DNA of 64,000 nt, from NCBI GenBank assembly GCA_002256985.1, contig NCGO01000004.1, positions 62,001 through 126,000 on the forward strand, written 5' to 3'. A model generated the notes under the pieces. The model was not told where the DNA came from. It did no database searches and saw nothing but the letters and a program-made list of their open reading frames with translations. Both the position numbers and the translations under genes were made by a program. Origin of the DNA: Novosphingobium sp. 28-62-57. GTDB taxonomy: Bacteria > Pseudomonadota > Alphaproteobacteria > Sphingomonadales > Sphingomonadaceae. Below are positions 54,909 through 62,836 of this stretch, piece after piece; the first letter of the stretch is position 1; each line of letters starts with the position of its first letter.

Positions 54909-56633
54909 GCCTTTGAGCAGTTTCTGGTAGGTGGCCTTGTCCTGTTTCAGCAGGTCTGCCGCCTTTTCCGTGCCGGGATTGTTGCGAATATAGTCGTAGT
55001 TGTGATGGCCCTGGCCAAACTTGTAGTCGGCGATAGGTTTGGGAATCAGCTGCACTTCACCCAGCGTGCCGTCGGGGTATTCGACAATGATCTTGCGATC
55101 GACATAGCCTGAATCGAGCTTCTTCCAGCCCTTGTCCTGCACGATCTTGAATTCGCTGCCGAGTTCATCGACGATTTTCTGGGCCTGCGCCTTGTCCTTC
55201 ACGAGAAATCCTCCGCGCGAAATGTCCTTGATGTCGGACGCGCGTTCGTAGTTTTCCTTGACGAACTTTTCCTTCAGCCGCCCGATATCCTTGACGCCGG
55301 GGTCCTTGAATTCAGCCCCCACCTTTTCGGAAATGCGATTGCCCGCATTGGCCAGCGATTTCTGGTTCTGCTGAGCTGCGGCATGCAATTTCTCCAGCTT
55401 GGCCAGCTCGGTTTGCTGCGGGCTGGGCTTTTTGGGAGCGGGGCTTTGCGGTGGCGGGGTTGGCTTGCTTTTGCCCGCCGTCGGGCCTGGTGCCGGTTTG
55501 GGCGACGCACCCGCCGGGGCACCGCGCGGCCTTGCCGAAACCAGCACGTCCTTGGTCTGCTTAGCGGCGCCGCCCGTTTGCCGCACTTGCAGCCGTGCCA
55601 GCACAATCGCGAGCCCGGCGGCACCGAACGCTTCGAACGCTTCGGCAAACTTTGCCGCGGCGGCGCGCAAAGCGCGCTCGCCCATGGCCTTGCTGGCAAG
55701 TTCTGCGCCGGCCCCTGCGGCCTTGGCAAAATCGATGGCGTTGGAGCCGAACATCATGATCAGTTCGTACAGGACGTAGAGATTGACCAGCACATTGACC
55801 ACCGGCACATATTGCAGCGCGATGAAGGCAGCGGTCAGCGCCACGAATTTTGCCGCATTTTCAGGGGTCAGGAGCTGTTGCAGCGCTTCGGCCACATCCT
55901 TGCGCACAAGCGCCCGGCTCATGCGCATGGCGGCGTAGATCTTGTCGTTGGTGGCAAGGGCCGCAACCGCAACCGGTGCGTCCTTGCGTGCGGCGGCGCG
56001 GGCGCGTTTGGCAGGATCGGTCAGCACGGCGCCCTGAAGCGTCCCTTGCCTTAACCCACTGGCCAGTTGCGCGCGCAGGCCCACCCCGGTCTGGATGGCA
56101 TAGCGCAACCCGAGCCGGTCCGCGTATCGTTCAAGCGTGAGTGCGGCATCGGTATTGCCGCTCAACTGCTCCAGTGCGCTGGCCGCCCTGGCACTGTTCA
56201 GGTCCGTCCGGAATTCGCCGGGCAGGCCCCAAGTGGGGGCAATGAGGATTGTGGCATCGGCCAGAACCAGATGAAGCAGCGCCTCTTCATCAAAGTTTAC
56301 CGGCACAGACGGTGCTTCTTGGCGCGTGGCTGGAACAAACACCAGCACCAGCCTGCCCGATTCAGCAGAATCGCGAAACAGCCCCAGCAGGGCCGCGTTA
56401 TCGCGCGTATCCAAGCGGCCGGGCATGATCTGGTGCAAATTTGCGCGAAGGCTGGCCACGGCGTTGCGATCGGCCAGCAATTCCGCCAGCAGCGGGCGCA
56501 CATTTGCGCGGGCATTGCGCACAATGAACGGATCGAAGGCAGATGGCGGACCAATCTGCAACGCTCCGCTTTTCAGCTGTAATGTGATCAGCCCTGACGC
56601 CACGTGCCCCGCATCCCTGTTTGCGATAAGCAT
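54894..56633 (-). CDS. Candidate T6SS effector with RelA/SpoT-like C-terminal domain
   Basis: A protein of 579 residues. The N-terminal part (about 1-255) is unrecognised. A hydrophobic stretch at 262-296 and alanine-rich helices follow, then a Pro/Lys-rich linker (about 370-405) and a C-terminal domain (about 440-575). The last has GRLKEKF, SDIKDISRGGF, a GY pair at 509-510, and GEVQLIPKP with Glu526, in the order of the (p)ppGpp synthetase motifs (G-R-K, D-R, G-Y, E-V-Q-I). RSH-fold toxins are known in T6SS effectors (Tas1, a (p)ppApp synthetase). The linker-toxin layout and position next to clpV suggest delivery by this T6SS. Enzyme type and toxicity are inference. Confidence 0.65.
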   Translation of the reverse strand: MLIANRDAGHVASGLITLQLKSGALQIGPPSAFDPFIVRNARANVRPLLAELLADRNAVASLRANLHQIMPGRLDTRDNAALLGLFRDSAESGRLVLVFVPATRQEAPSVPVNFDEEALLHLVLADATILIAPTWGLPGEFRTDLNSARAASALEQLSGNTDAALTLERYADRLGLRYAIQTGVGLRAQLASGLRQGTLQGAVLTDPAKRARAAARKDAPVAVAALATNDKIYAAMRMSRALVRKDVAEALQQLLTPENAAKFVALTAAFIALQYVPVVNVLVNLYVLYELIMMFGSNAIDFAKAAGAGAELASKAMGERALRAAAAKFAEAFEAFGAAGLAIVLARLQVRQTGGAAKQTKDVLVSARPRGAPAGASPKPAPGPTAGKSKPTPPPQSPAPKKPSPQQTELAKLEKLHAAAQQNQKSLANAGNRISEKVGAEFKDPGVKDIGRLKEKFVKENYERASDIKDISRGGFLVKDKAQAQKIVDELGSEFKIVQDKGWKKLDSGYVDRKIIVEYPDGTLGEVQLIPKPIADYKFGQGHHNYDYIRNNPGTEKAADLLKQDKATYQKLLKGSPFD

Positions 56634-56786
56634 TAGACCGTGAAAAGCCGCAACTTCATGTGCGCAAATTCACAGCTTTCCCTCCGCAAACGCACTTGAA
56701 CACTGCAGGCGCCTTATCGCAAGGTGTTCCCGACATATGGCGATACTTTGCAGCGCCGCCGGCCGCATCAGAACAGGATTTTCCGC

Positions 56787-58208
56787 TTGACCACGCCGCT
56801 CCCCGCCACTCCTTATGACCGCGTCGCCTATCCGACCACGGTCTTTCCGCAGACTCATCCCGACCGGCTGTTCACGCTGGCGCGGCTGGCCGGGTTGGAT
56901 CCGGTGCTGCCGCAAGAGGCGCGGATACTGGAGATCGGCGGCGGCAATTGCATGAACCTGATCGCTTTGGCGGCGATGTGGCCGGGCTGCGATGCCCATG
57001 GTTTTGACCTTTCGGCCAATGCCATCGCGCGCGGGCAGGAGATTGCTTGTGCATCCGGGCTGACGAATGTGACGCTGGCGGTGGAGGACATTTGCGAGGC
57101 GCATCACCGCTATCCGGCGGGATCGTTTGATTATGTCATTGCGCATGGCGTCTATGCCTGGGTGCCAGACCATGTGCGTGCGGCCACCATGGCGCTGACC
57201 GCGCATGTGCTTTCGGATCGCGGGGTGGGCTTCGTCAGCTATAATGCGATGCCCGGTGGGCACGTGCGCATGATCATGCGCGAAATGCTGCTGGATGCTG
57301 TGGGCCATATCGATGATCCCGATCAGCGCATTGCCGCGGTGCGGGATTTCCTTGAGGACTATGCCCGCCCGCGCGACGATGATGAACTGCTGGCCAAGAC
57401 GCTGCGCCAGCAGGCCGAAAACATGTTGTTGCGGCCCGATGCGGTGCTGTTTCACGATGAACTTGGCCCCTGTTTCAACCCGCAGCGGCTGCGCAATGTG
57501 GTGGCAGCAGGCAATGCCAATGGCCTGATTTTCCTGACCGATGCCGGGCGTAATCGCCAGCTCGACGGCTTCCTGCCACACAGCACGTACCTGCCCGATG
57601 ATCCTGATGCTGCGGTGCTGGATCTGGCATCGCGCGATGACTATGCCTCGCTGCGCTATTTCCGGCAGAGCCTGTTTGTGAAGCAGGCCCCGGACCGCGT
57701 GATTGACGTTGATCGGATTGCCGATCTGTGGCTGTCAACCACGATGCAGCAGCAAGAGGACGGGACGTTCAAGCACGGCGACGACGTCATCGAGATCAGG
57801 GATGAGGCGTTCGCTGCAGGATTGATCCACGCTGCGTCAATCTATCCGCAGCGTGTACCCTTGTCGCAGATTACCACCGATCCTGCACTGTTGCGCGTCA
57901 TCGTGCAGCTTTGCAGCGAATGGTATGTAAACCTGCATCCAGGCCCGGCACCGTTTCCGGTCGCTCCGTCAGACCTGCCCTGTTCGGGGCCATTGGTGCG
58001 CGGAATGCTGGAGCTTGGTGAGGTTACCTTGTGTACGATGAACCACAGCGTGCTCAAGATCGAACAGCCTGAACTGCGTGCCCTGCTGATGGCCGCAGAT
58101 GGCACCCGCAGCGTGGCGGAAATCGCTGCGCTGGGCACCGGCATTCCGCCTGAAGATACGCTGGCCGCGCTGACGGCATGTTGCTCCAAGGCGTTGATGC
58201 AAAACTGA
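56787..58208 (+). CDS. Methyltransferase with regulatory domain (PF10119-like)
   Basis: A soluble protein of 473 residues. An N-terminal segment YDRVAYPTTVFPQTHPDRL leads into a class I SAM fold (ILEIGGGNCMNLI, GFDLS, FDYVIAHGVYAWVPD), then the methyltransferase regulatory domain (about 220-330) and a C-terminal winged-helix-like part ending in a cysteine-rich AALTACCSKAL. Related proteins are taken to be protein methyltransferases. The TTG at 56787 matches the family's short N-terminus; a GTG at 56724 would add 21 residues. It is divergent from the putative effector and ends near a large inverted repeat. A link to the T6SS is not shown. Confidence 0.8.
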   Translation: MTTPLPATPYDRVAYPTTVFPQTHPDRLFTLARLAGLDPVLPQEARILEIGGGNCMNLIALAAMWPGCDAHGFDLSANAIARGQEIACASGLTNVTLAVEDICEAHHRYPAGSFDYVIAHGVYAWVPDHVRAATMALTAHVLSDRGVGFVSYNAMPGGHVRMIMREMLLDAVGHIDDPDQRIAAVRDFLEDYARPRDDDELLAKTLRQQAENMLLRPDAVLFHDELGPCFNPQRLRNVVAAGNANGLIFLTDAGRNRQLDGFLPHSTYLPDDPDAAVLDLASRDDYASLRYFRQSLFVKQAPDRVIDVDRIADLWLSTTMQQQEDGTFKHGDDVIEIRDEAFAAGLIHAASIYPQRVPLSQITTDPALLRVIVQLCSEWYVNLHPGPAPFPVAPSDLPCSGPLVRGMLELGEVTLCTMNHSVLKIEQPELRALLMAADGTRSVAEIAALGTGIPPEDTLAALTACCSKALMQN

Positions 58209-58247
58209 GGGCGATCAGCTTTCTAACCCAAGCATATCAAACCAAGC

Positions 58248-58313
58248 CCCGTTCGTGTCGAGCGAAGTCGAGACACCACGAACCGTGTCTCGACTTCGCT
58301 CGACACGAACGGG
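58248..58313. repeat. Perfect 29-bp inverted repeat of sphingomonad type
   Basis: CCCGTTCGTGTCGAGCGAAG... and its exact complement (58248-58276 and 58285-58313) flank an 8-base loop. The GTTCGTGTCGAGCGAAGTCG element is a dispersed intergenic repeat of Sphingomonadales, by memory. It lies between the convergent ends of the methyltransferase and the Dyp peroxidase genes and could work as a two-way terminator. Confidence 0.85.
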
Positions 58314-58331
58314 CAGGTGGCAGTTACGGGA

Positions 58332-61300
58332 TCATCGCGCTTTCAGGTCCGGCCCATCCTGCAACGCATTGCCCGCCAGAAACCACAGCGCCTGACGGCT
58401 GGGCATGAAGAAATAGCCGCCTCCGCGCAGCGTGATGAAGCGTTGCAGGTCTGTCAGGTGCAGCGGGGAGTTGCGGCCGTGGATGGTAAAGCCCGCCGTC
58501 TCGCCGCCTGCATCGCTGGTGTGGTGCATGGCAAAGGGATCGGGTTCCCCTTCCAGCCCGTGGAACGTGGGCGAGGCCAGCCAGGTCTGCTGCACGAATT
58601 CGAACTGCCGTTCGAGATCGGCGTTGAAGCACATGAACAAGGTGCCCAGCGCGGTCTTGCCGGCCGGGTCAAGATAGGGCCGCCCGCGCCGCAGCAACCG
58701 GTGGCGGTTGGTGACGGAAAGCTCGGCCGGATCGGTCTGGGCCAGGCTATCGCGCGGGAAGGACCGGCGCACGTGGGCACCAAAGGGGCAGCGCAGCCCT
58801 TGGGGATCGGCGTCCTTGTACAGAAAGCCATTGCGGCGCATCGCATCGGCACCGCTGCGAAAGGCCGGTGCAAAGGGGTGATCGACCAGCGTCGACCCAT
58901 CGCGCCAGCGGCCCAGCATCTTGGCCGCGATCCATTCGCGCGTGCGGTGCAGATTGCCATCTTGCGGGTTGATCGCATCGCGTTGGCGACAAACGTCCTT
59001 GGCGACGTCATCAAGCTGCTTTTCGAATTCGCTTACATCCTGTGAAAGCTGGCGGATCACCAGATAGCTGCCGTTGCGGCCAAAATCGCGCGGGGCTGTG
59101 GGGCTGCCGGTGAAATCGGGATATTCGCTCGGCTGGCCTTGCGGGGGGGCGGGCAGGCGCTGGCGGCGCAGGCCCGGGGCCAGATCATCGCGCTCCACTT
59201 GCGGGGAGGGCGGGTAGTAGCCGCGGTTGTCGGTATAGCCCAGAATGAACTCGCCCGGCTCAACTCCGTGGACCGGATCGGGCGCGCCATGCCGCCCGGG
59301 AAAGCCGCGCACCAGCGGCTGCGATACGCCATCGACAAAGCCGAACGGCTCGGTCGAAAGCTCGTCGGTGATGTCGGCGCGGGCATGGGTAAAGGGTTTG
59401 GCCGAAGCGGGCTGGAGCGTCTCGGCCCCATCCCATGCCGCGCGAAAGGCGGGAAGATCAAAGGCGTTGATGCCGGTGCGGATATGGGCGGTCTGCGTCA
59501 GGCCATGCACCTCGGCCTCGGCCAGCAGGGCGTCGATCTGCAGGGCGTGGGCATCGTCCTTGGCATAGAGCAGCAGCGCGACGTGGGTGTCGGCATCGCA
59601 CCATTCGAGGGTTTCAGGATCGCTCAGCGCGCGCCTGCGGCTTTCGTGAGCCATGCCGAGCGAGAAGGCGGGCGGAAAGCCCTGTGCCGTGCCGCTGCCT
59701 TCCAGCGCCAGTTCGCGGTCCAGCCCCAGCAGGCGCAGGCCCGAAGCCGATAGCGCCAGATTGCACACGATATCGGCGGGCGGCTTGTCGCCAAAGGCAA
59801 TCTCGTCGCGCTCCAGCAAGGCGGCGAGCCATGATTGCACGTGGGCACAGGGGTGCTGGCCGTCCTGCGGATTGGCTGCGCCGAAGTTCAATCCCACCAC
59901 ATAGCTGTGCGGATGGCGGCGCAGGCCGCCGAACATCAGCGTCTGAATCTCCTCGTACTGCAGGCCATAGGCGGGGCGGGGGATCGTGCCGAACAGGTCG
60001 AGCCAGGCCTCGGCATGGGAAGGGCAGCTTTCCAGCGCCTTGCGGTGAAGCAACCCGCTGACGATCAGGGCGTGCTTGCGGATGGCGGCGGTGGACAGAT
60101 CGGGATAGGCCGAGAACCAGAAAGGCGTGGGCTGCATCGAATTGCGGGCAAAGCGCTTCATCCGGTCGCCATCGGCCGCGCCTTTCAGGAACAGGAACTG
60201 TGTGGTGGGGAAGCCTTTGGCGTTGCTCCAGACGGCCGATACGCCTTCGGAGGACTTGGTAATGAAATCTTCGAGATAGCTCTCCCAGCTGCCATCGTAG
60301 TTGGACAGGAACACCAGTTGGCGCGTGCCTGGCAGCACCACCCAGCGCGCGGCATGGATCGTGCCGATCGTGGCGAGGAAGCCGCGCCGCATCGCGCCGA
60401 TCCGCGCCATAGTGGCAATCGCGATGAAGGCGAGCGGGAGCGAGAGCTTGCGGATCAGCGCGGGGCGCAGTTGCGTGATGCTGATCATGTGGTTCTGCAC
60501 CACGCCGGGCGCGCTTTCGCGGGCCATCATCGCGCCAAGCGCAGCGGCGGACGGGGTGCGGTCATCGGGCGTGTTGGCCTGTTCGTCGCGACGGAGCAGC
60601 AAGGCAAAGATCGCCACGATCACCACCGCCAGCAGCAGCGTTGGCAAAATTGCGCCAAGCAGCGCCGGAACCAAGCCTTCCCCGCCCAGCAGCAGCGCGA
60701 TCAGCCAAAGCGCATAAGGCACTACCAGCAAGGGCAGCCACAGGCCCCGCGCGCCCGCCAGAGCGCGTCCGATCCAGCCCAGCGTGAAGCCTGTACGTTG
60801 ATATTCGAGCCATGGCGCATCGGCGGTGTCGCAAAAGGCGAGCGCGGGGGGCTGCTTGTCGGGCAGAGCGGCCAGTTCGTCCTTCAATTGATCGGCCACC
60901 ACTTTCAGGATCGCCTGCGGCCCTTTCATCGTGGAATTGCGCCGCTCGTGCGCGATGATCCCGCGCGCGGTTTCAACGATGCGGCGGTTGGCACCGATCG
61001 CGCCCACGCCAAGGCCCGGAAGGCCATTGAACGGCAGGCCGAGAATGCGCGATGGCAGGCGCACCGCAGACTGGCTGATGCGGTGGCTGTGCTGTTTCAG
61101 CAGCGGCAGCACCGCTTCGGCCTTGTCGATCTGGCTGACGAGCTTCAGCAAAGGCAGCAACGCTGCGCCCGCGTGGTGCGCAATCGCCTCAAGCGCGGTA
61201 TCGGGATCGCCGTCTACTGTGGCCTCGATCAGGAGATGCGCCGGGCTTCCCGGTGCTTCGGGCGCAATCGCATGGATGCTGGCAAAGTGGACCAGACCGG

Positions 61301-61442
61301 TATTGCTCAAGCCTTGCGCGATGGGTCCTTCAGCCGGATTGCCCAGTTCGGCAATCTCGCGCTCGACATCCTTGATGCTGCACCATTCGGACTTGTCGCC
61401 AAAGGGGATGGCGATGGTGATGACATCCTGCGAAAGGCTCAC
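58332..61442 (-). CDS. Large membrane-anchored Dyp-type peroxidase
   Basis: A 1036-residue protein, about twice the usual Dyp size. Two membrane spans at about 233-253 and 257-283 are followed by a middle region and the C-terminal Dyp domain (about 500-1020). It keeps the GFVDG motif with catalytic Asp704, His890 as proximal haem ligand in CPFGAHVRRSFPRD, and a distal arginine candidate near 797. Dyp peroxidases use H2O2 to oxidise dyes, lignin-like compounds or other substrates. There is no Tat signal. It follows the P450 gene by 24 bases in one operon. The first 230 residues are not recognised. Confidence 0.85.
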   Translation of the reverse strand: MSLSQDVITIAIPFGDKSEWCSIKDVEREIAELGNPAEGPIAQGLSNTGLVHFASIHAIAPEAPGSPAHLLIEATVDGDPDTALEAIAHHAGAALLPLLKLVSQIDKAEAVLPLLKQHSHRISQSAVRLPSRILGLPFNGLPGLGVGAIGANRRIVETARGIIAHERRNSTMKGPQAILKVVADQLKDELAALPDKQPPALAFCDTADAPWLEYQRTGFTLGWIGRALAGARGLWLPLLVVPYALWLIALLLGGEGLVPALLGAILPTLLLAVVIVAIFALLLRRDEQANTPDDRTPSAAALGAMMARESAPGVVQNHMISITQLRPALIRKLSLPLAFIAIATMARIGAMRRGFLATIGTIHAARWVVLPGTRQLVFLSNYDGSWESYLEDFITKSSEGVSAVWSNAKGFPTTQFLFLKGAADGDRMKRFARNSMQPTPFWFSAYPDLSTAAIRKHALIVSGLLHRKALESCPSHAEAWLDLFGTIPRPAYGLQYEEIQTLMFGGLRRHPHSYVVGLNFGAANPQDGQHPCAHVQSWLAALLERDEIAFGDKPPADIVCNLALSASGLRLLGLDRELALEGSGTAQGFPPAFSLGMAHESRRRALSDPETLEWCDADTHVALLLYAKDDAHALQIDALLAEAEVHGLTQTAHIRTGINAFDLPAFRAAWDGAETLQPASAKPFTHARADITDELSTEPFGFVDGVSQPLVRGFPGRHGAPDPVHGVEPGEFILGYTDNRGYYPPSPQVERDDLAPGLRRQRLPAPPQGQPSEYPDFTGSPTAPRDFGRNGSYLVIRQLSQDVSEFEKQLDDVAKDVCRQRDAINPQDGNLHRTREWIAAKMLGRWRDGSTLVDHPFAPAFRSGADAMRRNGFLYKDADPQGLRCPFGAHVRRSFPRDSLAQTDPAELSVTNRHRLLRRGRPYLDPAGKTALGTLFMCFNADLERQFEFVQQTWLASPTFHGLEGEPDPFAMHHTSDAGGETAGFTIHGRNSPLHLTDLQRFITLRGGGYFFMPSRQALWFLAGNALQDGPDLKAR

Positions 61443-61466
61443 GCGCGGCTCCCGTGCTGATGGCGG

Positions 61467-62816
61467 TCAAATCTGTCGGCGGCTGGCAATAAAGGGCAGG
61501 TCGTCGGGCAGGCCTGCAAACAGCGCCATTTGGGCATTGCCCACCGGCGCAATCCGGCCCTGCGTGGCGGCGATTGCCTCACGCAGGATGGTCCATGCAA
61601 TGCCCCTGCCATAGCACAAGTGCGGGCCCTGCAGCGGGCCGGAGGTGATGTAGGGCCGGGCCGGATCAGGCGCAAAGCGGCCCGGATCGGGGAAGGCGGC
61701 CGGATCGCGCGATGCCGCATCGATCAGCACCACCACACGGTCCCCGGCTTGCAGATCAACGCCGCGCCATGGGCCATCGCTGCGCACGGTCCGCGTCAAC
61801 CGGCTGCCGCCAGTCAGCCGCAGCGCCTCGTTGATGGTGGCATCATGGGCCTGCTGGCTGGCGCCGGGATCGGCCAGCAGGCTGACCAACCTGTCCCAGC
61901 CGATCCCGGCCCGCGCGCCTTCGGGCGAGCAGGCAAAGGCTGCCATTTCGCTCAACGATTTGCCCACGATCAGCACCAGCGCGCCGGTCAATTCGAACAG
62001 TACGCTGCGAGCCTGTAGATCGTAGTCCTCAACCCCGGCAAATTGCGGCTTTACCGCTGCCAGTGCGCTCACCAAACTGTCGTGCGGCGCAACTTCGGGC
62101 AGGGCCAGCGCGGCGTCGATGGCATCGAGCGCGGGAGTGGCGGTTTTCCGGGCGAGCCAGCGCATCCAGCCCTTGCTGTTCACCACGGTGCCGAACACGT
62201 GCCCGAACAGCGCCTGCTGCATCAGCAGCATCGCGGCGGCATCGCCCAGTTCATCCTTGAGCCGCAAGGCCGGACCGGGGCGCATGACATTGCGGGCAAA
62301 GACCATCAGCCGCACCATTCCGGGCACGGCATCGGGCGCGGGAACGCCAATGATCCGCCGCGCCATGCGCCACGCGATCAGGAACGCATAGTCGCGCACA
62401 AAGTTTACCGGCTCTCCGGTAGAGGCCCGGCGCCGCAGCACGTTCAGGATCGCCGCGGCCTCTTCGCGCGCCATCGCGGCAACCCAGCTGCGAAAGCCGG
62501 GGGCCATGTTGGGCTCACCCTGCGTGGTCGCCTTGCCCCGTTCGGCATCGAGCCAGCCTTGCGCGGTGTGAAGCTGGCGCAGCCGCACTTGCCGCGCCGC
62601 ATCATTTTCGCCAACCAGATAGCGAGTGCCGGGCAGAACCTGCTCCAGCAGATCATCATAATGCCGCAGCGAAAAGACCGCTTCTTCGCACAAGACGCCC
62701 GAAACCACATCGTGCCGCGCCGCCACGAACACGCGCACAGCAGATTTCGGGTCTTCGGCAGCCACACAGCGTTCCAGCGCGGGGGCGGCCGGATCAAGCA
62801 GACGGCGCCCTGCCAT
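61467..62816 (-). CDS. Atypical cytochrome P450
   Basis: A protein of 449 residues of P450 size. The K-helix ExxR (EALR), the following SRLTRTV strand, FPDPGRFAPD and the haem loop GPHLCYGRGIA with the thiolate cysteine are present. Two departures stand out: the loop reads PLQGPHLCYG where FGxGxHxCxG is usual, and no acid-alcohol pair (AGxDT) is found in the likely I helix, which reads ELTGALVLIVGKSL. Such P450s often act on peroxides rather than O2. The ATG at 62816 is 20 bases after the upstream gene's stop; the open frame further upstream overlaps that gene. The Dyp peroxidase is next. Confidence 0.82.
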   Translation of the reverse strand: MAGRRLLDPAAPALERCVAAEDPKSAVRVFVAARHDVVSGVLCEEAVFSLRHYDDLLEQVLPGTRYLVGENDAARQVRLRQLHTAQGWLDAERGKATTQGEPNMAPGFRSWVAAMAREEAAAILNVLRRRASTGEPVNFVRDYAFLIAWRMARRIIGVPAPDAVPGMVRLMVFARNVMRPGPALRLKDELGDAAAMLLMQQALFGHVFGTVVNSKGWMRWLARKTATPALDAIDAALALPEVAPHDSLVSALAAVKPQFAGVEDYDLQARSVLFELTGALVLIVGKSLSEMAAFACSPEGARAGIGWDRLVSLLADPGASQQAHDATINEALRLTGGSRLTRTVRSDGPWRGVDLQAGDRVVVLIDAASRDPAAFPDPGRFAPDPARPYITSGPLQGPHLCYGRGIAWTILREAIAATQGRIAPVGNAQMALFAGLPDDLPFIASRRQI

Positions 62817-62836
62817 TGCCAATGCCGCTTCAACCG

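Noticed and set aside
59835-61460. 541-residue frame antisense to the Dyp peroxidase
   Set aside because: No recognisable domain, composition biased to Gln/Arg/Gly; the opposite frame carries all Dyp motifs.
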